Part shown: one piece after another, positions 27,411 to 35,928 of the stretch
How positions within the stretch are numbered: position 1 is the stretch's first letter
Layout: each line of letters opens with the position of its first letter
Source of the DNA: CAYFFV01 sp964342695
GTDB lineage: Bacteria > Acidobacteriota > Vicinamibacteria > Vicinamibacterales > UBA8438
Direction: 5' to 3'
NCBI GenBank assembly: GCA_964342695.1
Contig: CAYFFV010000003.1
Location: forward strand, 54,556 to 118,555
DNA length: 64,000 nucleotides
Translations under genes and position numbers: made by a program
Notes under the pieces: model-generated
Told to the model about the DNA's origin: nothing
What the model saw: the letters and a program-made list of their open reading frames with translations, nothing else
Databases searched by the model: none

Positions 27411-28787
27411 ATGAAGTTTTTTAATGGTAAGGCAATCTTACAGGTCATGTATACCGCTGTTTTTCTTGTGGGAAGCATATTATTTGTCGGCACATTGCAC
27501 GCTGAAGATTGGCCTCAGTGGCGTGGAGAAGGCCGCATGGCTGTCTGGCAGGAAACAGGCGTTCTAGAAACATTTCCAGAGACTGGCTTAAAGGTTGCAT
27601 GGAGAGCTCCCGTACGATCTGGGTTCGCCGGGCCTGTCGTTTCGAATGGCAAAGTTTTTGTTCTCGATTGGCAAGAGGATCCGGAGTCGCGCACCATGGA
27701 TGGAACGGAACGTCTTGTTGCGCTAGATGAGGAAACAGGCGCCGAATTATGGATAAACGAATGGGCTACGAGCTACCGGATGCTCCAGGTTTCCTATGCC
27801 ATTGGTCCGCGTGCGACTCCCACCGTGGATGGCAATCGTGTCTATGCTGTTGGTGCTTCTGGTGTATTACGGTGCGTGGACGCTGAATCCGGTGAGTTAG
27901 TTTGGGAAAAAAACTATATCGACGACTACGATACCAGCGTAGCAACATGGGGAATCGCGAGTTCTCCTTTAGTGGATGGGGACCGATTGATTACCGTTGT
28001 CGGCGGTGAGCCTGATGCGTTGGTCATGGCATTTGATAAACACACAGGGGATGAAATCTGGCGTGCCGTAGAAGTCGTTGGAGAGATGGGATATGGTCAG
28101 CCCATGATTTATAGAGCGGGAGGCGTGCGACAATTGATTGTGTGGCATGCCGCGGCCCTCGTGTCCTTGAACCCTGAAAATGGTGAAATTTACTGGGAAC
28201 AGGAATGGGAAGTTGGCTCGGGAATGAGTGTAGCCACACCAGTCAGAGATGGGAACTTTCTTCTGGTCAGTCAATTTTATAATGGGTCCATGATGATGAG
28301 GCTCGACACAGACCGCCCGACGGCATCGATGGTATGGAAAGGATCAAGTCGAAGTGAGATGCCAGACGAGACAGATGGGTTGCATTCAATGATTACGACG
28401 CCAATCGTTCAAGGTGACTATGTGTATGGAGTTGGGAGCTATGGAGAACTTCGAGGACTTAACGCTAGGACCGGCGAACGCCTTTGGGTGAGTGATCAGA
28501 TGACAACGCAGGCCCGCTGGGGCACAGCCTATATGGTGCAGCATAACGATCGATTTTTTGTTGCGAGTGATAACGGGGATTTAATCATTGCCCGTTTTAC
28601 CCCTGAGGGCTATGTAGAAGTCGATCGAACAACGCTTATTGAGCCGACAGCACATTCTGGTTACGGTCCGCGAAGGCGATTTGATCGCATGGTGAGTTGG
28701 GCTCATCCGGCCTATGCGAACCAACATGTTGTTCAGCGAAACGATAAAGAAGTTATCCGTGTTTCACTAGCGGCTTCTGACTATTAA
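27411..28787 (+). CDS. PQQ-like beta-propeller repeat protein 3
   Basis: A 458-residue exported propeller with an AGGAAGGGAG ribosome site upstream. After the signal peptide (ends LHAE) comes DWPQWRGEGRMAV. Blade motifs include LVALDEETGAELWINEW, LRCVDAESGELVWEKN, VMAFDKHTGDEIWRAV and LRGLNARTGERLW. It is closer in length to copy 2 than copy 1. It begins a short run with the TPR and DUF5916 genes (14- and 7-base gaps), which are probably one transcript. Confidence 0.83.
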   Translation: MKFFNGKAILQVMYTAVFLVGSILFVGTLHAEDWPQWRGEGRMAVWQETGVLETFPETGLKVAWRAPVRSGFAGPVVSNGKVFVLDWQEDPESRTMDGTERLVALDEETGAELWINEWATSYRMLQVSYAIGPRATPTVDGNRVYAVGASGVLRCVDAESGELVWEKNYIDDYDTSVATWGIASSPLVDGDRLITVVGGEPDALVMAFDKHTGDEIWRAVEVVGEMGYGQPMIYRAGGVRQLIVWHAAALVSLNPENGEIYWEQEWEVGSGMSVATPVRDGNFLLVSQFYNGSMMMRLDTDRPTASMVWKGSSRSEMPDETDGLHSMITTPIVQGDYVYGVGSYGELRGLNARTGERLWVSDQMTTQARWGTAYMVQHNDRFFVASDNGDLIIARFTPEGYVEVDRTTLIEPTAHSGYGPRRRFDRMVSWAHPAYANQHVVQRNDKEVIRVSLAASDY

Positions 28788-28801
28788 TTGTAAAGAGACG
28801 C

Positions 28802-29437
28802 TTGAGGTTGAGATATTTCTTAGGGTTAGCGTGTGCAGTATTAATCTGGATGCAGGCAACCAGCCATGCTCAGAATCGAGCTGCGGCGGAAGCACTCTTT
28901 GAACGAGCTGTTTTTCACTTCGAACAGGGACAAGTTGTTGAAGCCGCACAGGAATTTGATAAGGTTGCTGACCTTGCACCTGAAGAAGCCCCACATTTAT
29001 GGCAACGGGGAATCGCTCTTTACTATGCGGGTCGGTACGAAGATTGTCGAACGCAGTTTGAATCCCATCGAATAGTTAATCCTAATGATGTCGAAAATGC
29101 CGTTTGGCATTTTCTTTGTGTGGCGCGAGTTGAATCGCCAGCTGCGGCACGCGAGGCATTACTTCCGGTGGGACCTGATCGTCGAGTCCCGATGCGACAG
29201 GTCTATCAGATGTTTGATGGCAGTGTGGCACCCGTGCAGGTGTTGAATGCTGCGGGTGAGTCGCGGTCAGGAAAGTTTTTTGCGCACTTATATTTAGGGT
29301 TATATTTTGAGTCGCAAGGTCAGGATCAAAAAGCTCTGAAACATATCAAACTTGCGGCGGCCTCCAGATATGCTCGCGCCGGTGGATATATGCACATGGT
29401 AGCCACGGTGCATCTTAAACTGCTTGAAAAACGGTAG
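28802..29437 (+). CDS. Exported TPR protein
   Basis: A 211-residue protein with a signal peptide (ends TSHAQ) and tetratricopeptide repeats: about residues 26-59 (ALFERAVFHFEQGQVVEAAQ), 60-93 (LWQRGIALYYAGRYEDCR), and a further pair near 162-205 (AHLYLGLYFESQGQDQKA). It resembles NlpI-like periplasmic TPR proteins in layout but lacks a lipobox. The start is TTG 28802; no better start is visible. It lies between the third propeller gene and the DUF5916 gene and may act as an adaptor for either. Confidence 0.75.
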   Translation: MRLRYFLGLACAVLIWMQATSHAQNRAAAEALFERAVFHFEQGQVVEAAQEFDKVADLAPEEAPHLWQRGIALYYAGRYEDCRTQFESHRIVNPNDVENAVWHFLCVARVESPAAAREALLPVGPDRRVPMRQVYQMFDGSVAPVQVLNAAGESRSGKFFAHLYLGLYFESQGQDQKALKHIKLAAASRYARAGGYMHMVATVHLKLLEKR

Positions 29438-29444
29438 GTTTCTT

Positions 29445-31772
29445 GTGTCGGCGATAACGTTGTCAGGGTGTGCCCGCTGTTCCATTGTCCTATTAAAATG
29501 TGTAATCCTGAGCGTTTGTTTTCATTTTAATGGATATACAGGTATAGCCCAGGGCACTTCTGATGATATTAAAGGTACATCTCAAGTGTCATTACCAGTC
29601 CCTCCGGCTGTTATTACCAGAGATCCCTCTGGGCATGCGACGATTCGTGCGCACCGGTTAGTAACTCCTCTGGACATTGATGGGGTGCTTGACGAATCTG
29701 TATATACCACGGTGCCGTCTATTTCAGATTTCATTCAGACGGAACCGACCGAAGGAGCGCCCGCCAATGAGAAAACAGAAGTGTGGGTGTTCTTCGATGA
29801 CGAACACATTTATGTTGTTGGACGTTGTTGGGAGACCCGTCCCGAACGTTTGGTCGCGAACGAAATGCGGCGTGACAATTTTGGTATTGTCCGCAATGAC
29901 AACTTTGCCTGGAGTTTTGATACTTTTTTTGACAAGCGCAACGGTGTGATTTTTGAGGTTAATCCGATAGGTGGGCGTCTCGACGGGCAAGTGACTGATG
30001 AATCACAGGTAAACACCGATTGGAATCCAATTTGGGATGTTCAGACCCGTTTGTTTGATGGAGGGTGGGTCGTAGAAGCGGCGATTCCCTTTAAGTCGCT
30101 TCGGTATCGCCCAGGGCTAGATCAAACGTGGGGCCTTCAGGTGCGAAGACGTAGTCGCTGGCGAAACGAAATTTCATATCTCACACCTATTCCTGTGTCA
30201 TTTGGTGGGCGCGGGCACTTTCGAGTGTCTATGGCGGCGACGCTGGGAGGGTTTGAAGCGCCGTCGGGATCACGCAATCTTGAAATTAAACCGTACGCGA
30301 TTGCTGCTCTGACAAGTGATGCCACCGCCGACCCGGTGATCAGTAATAATTTTGGGGCAGACGTTGGGGTTGATTTGAAGTACGGTCTCACCCAAAATTT
30401 AACTACTGATCTAACTTTTAATACAGACTTTGCTCAAGTTGAGGCGGATGAACAACAAATTAATTTAACGCGCTTTAGTCTGTTCTTTCCTGAGAAGCGA
30501 GATTTTTTTCTCGAAAACCAAGGGTTGTTTGCTTTTGGTGGTGCGAGTACGGGTCCATTTGGTGGTGGTGGAGAGATGCCGGTGCTTTTTTATAGTCGCC
30601 GGATTGGCCTGAACGCCGGTAGAGAAGTTGACATTGATGCGGGTGGTCGACTTACGGGGCGTGTCGGAAAATTCAGCATAGGAGTCATGAATATCCAGAC
30701 TGACGATGAACCTATTTCTAGTTCACAGGCGACAAATTTTTCTGTCCTTCGAATCAAGCGCGATGTGTTGGCTAACAGCAGTATTGGAGCGATGTTTACG
30801 CGGCGGTCGATTTCCACAACTGCGAATGGGGCCAATGAAGTTTATGGCGTTGATGCAAGATTCGCGTTTTTTGAAAACTTGACCATCAATTCGTATTGGG
30901 CGACCACCGAGACTCAGGGTCTAATCGGCGATGATAACAGTTATCGCGCACAGGTCGATTATTCTGGCGATCGGTATGGGTATGAGTTCGAGCGTCTCGT
31001 AGTTGGATCCAACTTTAACCCAGAGATTGGATTTCTCCGCCGGGAAGAGTTTGAACGCAGTTATGGTGCTTTTCGGTTTAGTCCGCGGTTGCATCAGGTG
31101 GCTGCAATACGAAAAGTGTCGTGGGTAGGGCGCTTTGATTACATCACTGATCGTACTAACGTGCTTGAAACTCGTAAGATTCAAAATCGGTTTGGTATCG
31201 AATTTGAAAATAGTGATGAATTACAAGTCGAATACACTCGGAATTACGAACTTGTAGATCTACCGTTCGATATTACACAGGAGGTTACGATTCCCGTGGG
31301 TGGATTTACCTTTGACGATGTTTTGACTACTTATGAACTTGGGCGCCAACGGCAATTGTCCGGACGATTCTCGTTTCAGCACGGTGGGTTTTATGGTGGT
31401 AGCAAAACTAGTGTAGGGTTCGGTCTTGGCGGTGGTGGCACAAGTGGGCGTCTCGAGTTAACCTCAAAATTTTCACTTGAGCCAGGCTTGTCTGTTAACT
31501 GGATCGATCTTCCGCAAGGACGGTTTACGACCAATCTAATCACGACGCGTACGACCTACACTTTTACCCCGTTAATGTTCTTTAGTGGGTTTCTGCAGTA
31601 CAACTCCGGTAGTGACAATGTGAGCGCGAACCTTCGATTTCGGTGGGAGTACAAACCCGGAAGCGAACTATTTGTTGTGTATAACGAGCAACGTGACACC
31701 TTGTCGCCACATTTCCCTCGGTTTGAAAATCGTTCAGTTATCGTAAAAATAAACCGGCTATTTCGCTTTTGA
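29445..31772 (+). CDS. CBM9-like/DUF5916 outer-membrane protein
   Basis: A 775-residue protein from GTG 29445, which has GGTAGG six bases upstream (the frame extends to TTG 29424). A leader with a hydrophobic core is followed by a CBM9-like domain (LDIDGVLDESVYTTV, AIPFKSLRYRPG) and a DUF5916 beta-barrel with FFPEKRDFFLENQGLF, ending in LFRF. It is a paralogue of the protein at 18-2924 but has no TolB-N-like domain. The C-terminal aromatic supports outer-membrane insertion. Relatives often lie near carbohydrate genes; here the neighbours are a TPR protein and a convergent GH99-like gene. Confidence 0.85.
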   Translation: MSAITLSGCARCSIVLLKCVILSVCFHFNGYTGIAQGTSDDIKGTSQVSLPVPPAVITRDPSGHATIRAHRLVTPLDIDGVLDESVYTTVPSISDFIQTEPTEGAPANEKTEVWVFFDDEHIYVVGRCWETRPERLVANEMRRDNFGIVRNDNFAWSFDTFFDKRNGVIFEVNPIGGRLDGQVTDESQVNTDWNPIWDVQTRLFDGGWVVEAAIPFKSLRYRPGLDQTWGLQVRRRSRWRNEISYLTPIPVSFGGRGHFRVSMAATLGGFEAPSGSRNLEIKPYAIAALTSDATADPVISNNFGADVGVDLKYGLTQNLTTDLTFNTDFAQVEADEQQINLTRFSLFFPEKRDFFLENQGLFAFGGASTGPFGGGGEMPVLFYSRRIGLNAGREVDIDAGGRLTGRVGKFSIGVMNIQTDDEPISSSQATNFSVLRIKRDVLANSSIGAMFTRRSISTTANGANEVYGVDARFAFFENLTINSYWATTETQGLIGDDNSYRAQVDYSGDRYGYEFERLVVGSNFNPEIGFLRREEFERSYGAFRFSPRLHQVAAIRKVSWVGRFDYITDRTNVLETRKIQNRFGIEFENSDELQVEYTRNYELVDLPFDITQEVTIPVGGFTFDDVLTTYELGRQRQLSGRFSFQHGGFYGGSKTSVGFGLGGGGTSGRLELTSKFSLEPGLSVNWIDLPQGRFTTNLITTRTTYTFTPLMFFSGFLQYNSGSDNVSANLRFRWEYKPGSELFVVYNEQRDTLSPHFPRFENRSVIVKINRLFRF

Positions 31773-31800
31773 AAAATCTACAATATTTAAGAGGACGCGC

Positions 31801-33297
31801 CTAAGCTTCAATGGTTCGGTCGGCAAAATGGTTCCAGCCAAAAACTTCTTTAATGGCCATTACCAAATCGAAACCGTCTTGTTGCATTTCTGGAAGGGAG
31901 AAGTTGAAACTAGCGGGCAACACCGCGTGCCCTTCGAATTCTTCGTTCCACGAGCCAACAATATATATGGGAGCTGGCATGAGCGGTGTACCGACAATGT
32001 TCTGCCATGTGTACTCAGAGAGTAAATCTAGATGAGTGTGGCGCATTGCTTTCATGAAATCTGCATAATCACCACGACCCATCTTGAGCACTGCTAAGCC
32101 TGGTTTTGCAAATCCAGGTGATAAATTTGGAATCACTGGTACGCGGTTTCCTGTATACCGATTTCGTAAAGTGCTGGTCATGTCGAAGTTCTGTCGCAAA
32201 ATTGCACGCTGATGATCTAAATAGAAATCGTCATAAACCAGTGTCACCCCTTCTTCAGCTGAAGATGTAAATGGTTTGAGTGCAGCATGGTGATACACAT
32301 AAATTGCATCGAAACTGGTAATTCTCCGAGCCCGATCTTCATAGAGCGGGATATCAGGTGATAAGTTCATCTCCTCTCCCACGAGAAAAGGTGATTCGCC
32401 ATAGGCAACGCGAAAGGCTTCTCGCGCCATATCGAGTGCAATTTCAAGAGTTGTAGTTTCTGTTGCGCGATACGGAAGTTGGCCCCACGTATGGGAACCA
32501 AAGAGAAAGACGACGGGCCGTCCATCGAGAGTAAATACTTTTCCTCCTTGTTCTTGTCCTTCGGCAAGGAAGCGTCCCATCTGTTCAAAATCAGTTTGGA
32601 GTAGTTCAGAAGCCGAAGGGTCTAAGAAATCAACACGCGCACCATCGTATGGAAGTGCGATGGTGCTTTCATATAACAAAGCCAGATGTCGAGTATCGAG
32701 ATTGTGTGTGCTAAATAGTCCGCGCCGATAATTATCCAGCATGTCTTTATTTTCACGTTCTGGAATCCAGCTTAAGGCGTCGACGCTGATACCAAATTCA
32801 TTCTTTTGTTCATTAAAAATACTCTCGATTTCAGAGTCTCGTGAACGGTAGTCCCCGCCTTTGAACTGGACTGTTTGCATTCCAGGAGGACGCTCTTCAA
32901 GGTTGTACCAACCATAATGCCAGGCGATCGTGATGGGCCGCGGTTCTCTTTCTATTAACCCAGACTCCAATGCGTTGACCGTATAGATGACAGAGTCAAC
33001 AGACTGTTGGTCGACAATACCACGGCCAAAAACATCAGCTTTGTAATTGAAATTTTCTCGTGAAATTAAACCGCGTCCACGGGTGGTGAGTAGTGCATCT
33101 TGCACAACTCGTTTGTCAACTGCACCTAACCAACCATTCCCATTCACATCAGCGACAAAAGAGGAAAGTAAAATGGGATCGACACTTTGGCCGCTAAGAA
33201 ACTGTTGTGGGCGAAAAACTCCCAAACTTCCAGCGGCTAACGCACCAGTTTTAAGAAATCGTCGTCGTGAAAAGCGAGGTGGGTAGTCGCGTGCCAT
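31801..33297 (-). CDS. Tat-exported dockerin-like/GH99-like protein
   Basis: A 498-residue protein. A twin-arginine signal (SRRRFLKTG, residues 10-18) is followed by a dockerin-type region at about 50-108. The first Ca-binding loop, DVNGNGWLGAVD, is intact; the second, DVFGRGIVDQQS, is degenerate. From about 120 on the sequence resembles GH71/GH99/WbsX-like glycosidases: ITIAWHYGWYN at the start and VGSWNEEFEG at 447-456 near the end, where family members carry acidic catalytic residues. The substrate may be a mannose-containing glycan by family analogy, but this is unproven. It converges with the DUF5916 gene. Confidence 0.72.
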   Translation of the reverse strand: MARDYPPRFSRRRFLKTGALAAGSLGVFRPQQFLSGQSVDPILLSSFVADVNGNGWLGAVDKRVVQDALLTTRGRGLISRENFNYKADVFGRGIVDQQSVDSVIYTVNALESGLIEREPRPITIAWHYGWYNLEERPPGMQTVQFKGGDYRSRDSEIESIFNEQKNEFGISVDALSWIPERENKDMLDNYRRGLFSTHNLDTRHLALLYESTIALPYDGARVDFLDPSASELLQTDFEQMGRFLAEGQEQGGKVFTLDGRPVVFLFGSHTWGQLPYRATETTTLEIALDMAREAFRVAYGESPFLVGEEMNLSPDIPLYEDRARRITSFDAIYVYHHAALKPFTSSAEEGVTLVYDDFYLDHQRAILRQNFDMTSTLRNRYTGNRVPVIPNLSPGFAKPGLAVLKMGRGDYADFMKAMRHTHLDLLSEYTWQNIVGTPLMPAPIYIVGSWNEEFEGHAVLPASFNFSLPEMQQDGFDLVMAIKEVFGWNHFADRTIEA

Positions 33298-33567
33298 GGT
33301 TTCAAGCGATTTGTTGAGTGCTAGCGGCGTGATCGTTGGATCTGCTCAGGGAATCAAACGCCTGCGTTAAATTTATTGACCAAGATAACTCGAATGAAAT
33401 AATCAGCCTTCCTACTAAACTCCGATACACCAATACTGAAACAGACCGAATATTTTACATTGGATGTCAAAGGATATCTGATGATTTCTTTGACGGAATC
33501 AAAACTTGGAGGCCTCGAATCTTCTCAAAGGCAGTTACTCAGATGGGAGAAGAAAGACCTCCACAGC

Positions 33568-34293
33568 CTATTTATTCCATTGCTGCTTCATCCATTGACC
33601 AGCCGTTTTGAGTGGTTCAATATATCCGCCCATAGCATAATGTCCGATTCCGGTAAGTTCAGTGTAACCAACGGTAAAATCCTGATCTTCCAGGAAAGAG
33701 GCTGCTTCTCGTGCAGGACCTACGGGAACCCGTTCATCGTCTGCACTGTGAATAATATGCACAGGCATCAGTCTGAGGTGAGTAAGCGGGTTTTCCCGCG
33801 GCGAACCTGCAATAGGAATGGCACCATCAAAACGGTCTGGATGGTGGGTGGCCATAAACCAGGTTCCGGAACCCCCCATACTAAAACCAGTCACCAGTCT
33901 TTGATTCTGATCGATTGGATAACTGGAAAAAAGTTCATCCAAAAGAAAAAGAACAGATTCTTCGGCGGATTTCACAGACCATCGTCGGTTAGGAGAATCC
34001 GGTGCGACGATTATCGCATTCCAGTCACGAAGCGCAGGCGCTACAATTTGAGTAAGAAAAGGACCGCCACGACTGCCGCCCCCTGGGTGCAGTGCGAGCA
34101 CAAGAGGACGGGGATTGTCGTCGGTGAGGTCTCTAGGAATTGCAATTGTATAGCCCATTTGTCCATGACCAGGCACATCGATGACGGCAGTCTGGATACG
34201 GGGATTATTGGCAGGTTGCCCAAAGACAAGTGCCGTTGCTGTAAAGAACGCCAAGATAAGTTTCATGACGGCTGATGATAGTCCATAATTCAC
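33568..34293 (-). CDS. Secreted esterase (alpha/beta hydrolase)
   Basis: A 241-residue secreted hydrolase. The frame starts at GTG 34293; ATG 34266 is also possible and gives MKLILAFFTATALVFGQ as signal peptide. It has an oxyanion region LALHPGGGSRGG, nucleophile elbow GFSMGG, an acid in HSADDERVP and a histidine in GIGHYAMGG. The order and size fit dienelactone hydrolase/PHB depolymerase-like esterases. It is divergent from gltX with a 49-base gap. The 270 bases downstream, before the GH99-like gene, hold no gene I can support. Confidence 0.83.
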   Translation of the reverse strand: MNYGLSSAVMKLILAFFTATALVFGQPANNPRIQTAVIDVPGHGQMGYTIAIPRDLTDDNPRPLVLALHPGGGSRGGPFLTQIVAPALRDWNAIIVAPDSPNRRWSVKSAEESVLFLLDELFSSYPIDQNQRLVTGFSMGGSGTWFMATHHPDRFDGAIPIAGSPRENPLTHLRLMPVHIIHSADDERVPVGPAREAASFLEDQDFTVGYTELTGIGHYAMGGYIEPLKTAGQWMKQQWNK

Positions 34294-34342
34294 TGTTGTT
34301 TATAGAACTTCTTTTTACCCGAACGAATTTGAGGTCCAGGTG

Positions 34343-35911
34343 ATGATCCGTACACGTTTTGCACCAAGCCCGACGGGTTACCTCCATATTGGTGGTGTTA
34401 GGACAGCTCTATTTAACTGGCTTTTTGCGAAACATCACGGCGGTCAATTTCTTCTAAGGATTGATGATACCGATCAACAGCGTAATCTTCAGGAGACGCT
34501 TCAACCGATTTTGGATGGATTTCGGTGGTTAGGGCTGCTCTGGGACGAAGGGCCAGAGGTTGGTGGTCCTTACCAATCCTATTTTCAGTCAGCCAGGAAG
34601 GAGCAGTATCAGCGCGCTGTTGATGAACTGCTCCGCGCGGGTTTTGCTTATCGTGATTACGCAACTGCCGAGGAAATACAGGAAGAACGCTTAAAGGCTC
34701 AAGAGCAGAAAGCACGTTTCGTTTATAGCCGACGCTGGATGGCAGAAACTGATTCTCAAGCGAAGGAATATGAAGCCGAGGGGCGGCAAGCGGTCGTGCG
34801 TCTCAAAATGCCCAGAGAAGGCGTTTGTATTTTCAAAGATGAAATTCGTGGGGAGGTAGAATTTGAGTGGGCTTTGGAACAGGATCATGTCGTACAACGG
34901 GCAGATGGAAGTTGTCTTTATCACCTTGCCAGCGCCGTTGATGATCATGATTTTAAGATTACTCATGTTATTCGCGCCGTGGAACATTTACCCAACACAC
35001 CGCGACAGATTTTCATTGCACAATGTCTTGGCTATAGGATTCCGGTTTACGCGCATTTACCGTATGTGGCTGAGCCCGGCAGTGGCGAGAAACTCAGTAA
35101 GCGCAAGATTAACTCTTATCTCAAGCATCAGGATTTTGCGAAACTTTTCAATCACGGTCAAAAGATTGCAAAAGCGCTCGGTAAGGAGGCGCGCACCGAA
35201 ACGTTTAGCCCTGTCATTGTTGATTTCTATCGTTCGGTTGGATATCAGCCCGAGGCATTACTGAATTATTTGTTGTTGTTGGGCTGGTCTTTAGACGACA
35301 AGACAGAAATGTTTTCAACTAAGGAAATGATTGCCCATTTTACGCTTTCACGCGTCAATAAGTCGCCGGCAAGTTTTGATCCCATCAAACTCCTTGCATT
35401 TGAGGAGCGATATATGCAGAAGTTGTCGGCAAAGGAAAAAGTTAAGCGAGTATTACCTTTTCTTGAAAACATTATGGAACAAGAGAAGCATATTTTTTTG
35501 CCGCTGGATGAGAATCGTCTTAGGCAGGTTGTGGAAGCAGCTGGTGATCGCCTGAAGGTTGCTGGTGATATCGTCAACTATGTTGAATTTTTCCAACATG
35601 ATGCTGCTGTGATGTTTGAAGCTAAAGCTTTTAAGAAAAGATTGCAGGCTCCTGGTGCAACGAAACGATTACAGCTATTTCGCGAAGAACTTAGAATGGT
35701 CGGGTCGTTTGATGCAGTGACGCTTGATGAGATGTTGCACCAGTTTATTGAGAAACATGAGATGAAAATCGGAGAAATTATTCATGCCCTGCGGGTTGCG
35801 ATAACTGGAAAAGCTGTTGGATTTGGGATTTTTGAGAGCTTGGCGATTCTTGGTCGTTCGTCATGTATCAAACGTATCGATCAGGCAATTGCGCGGACTA
35901 CGGCTGAATAA
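34343..35911 (+). CDS. gltX: Glutamate--tRNA ligase
   Basis: A cytosolic class I aminoacyl-tRNA synthetase of 522 residues. GAGG (34331-34334) precedes ATG 34343; a GTG lies one codon earlier. The HIGH-type motif is GYLHIGG near residue 14, and the KMSKS-type motif is KLSKRK near 250. Most bacterial enzymes have KLSKRHG here; this one has KRK followed by an insertion of about 30 residues (region 256-290) before the conserved ALLNYLLLLGWS. This variant is known in some phyla. The start is 49 bases from the divergent esterase gene, and glnS begins 17 bases after the stop. Confidence 0.95.
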   Translation: MIRTRFAPSPTGYLHIGGVRTALFNWLFAKHHGGQFLLRIDDTDQQRNLQETLQPILDGFRWLGLLWDEGPEVGGPYQSYFQSARKEQYQRAVDELLRAGFAYRDYATAEEIQEERLKAQEQKARFVYSRRWMAETDSQAKEYEAEGRQAVVRLKMPREGVCIFKDEIRGEVEFEWALEQDHVVQRADGSCLYHLASAVDDHDFKITHVIRAVEHLPNTPRQIFIAQCLGYRIPVYAHLPYVAEPGSGEKLSKRKINSYLKHQDFAKLFNHGQKIAKALGKEARTETFSPVIVDFYRSVGYQPEALLNYLLLLGWSLDDKTEMFSTKEMIAHFTLSRVNKSPASFDPIKLLAFEERYMQKLSAKEKVKRVLPFLENIMEQEKHIFLPLDENRLRQVVEAAGDRLKVAGDIVNYVEFFQHDAAVMFEAKAFKKRLQAPGATKRLQLFREELRMVGSFDAVTLDEMLHQFIEKHEMKIGEIIHALRVAITGKAVGFGIFESLAILGRSSCIKRIDQAIARTTAE

Positions 35912-35928
35912 GAGAGAAAATTTGACTT

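Noticed and set aside
33460..34275. A 271-codon plus-strand open frame
   Set aside because: It lies opposite the esterase, which has clear catalytic motifs; the plus-strand product has no family features.
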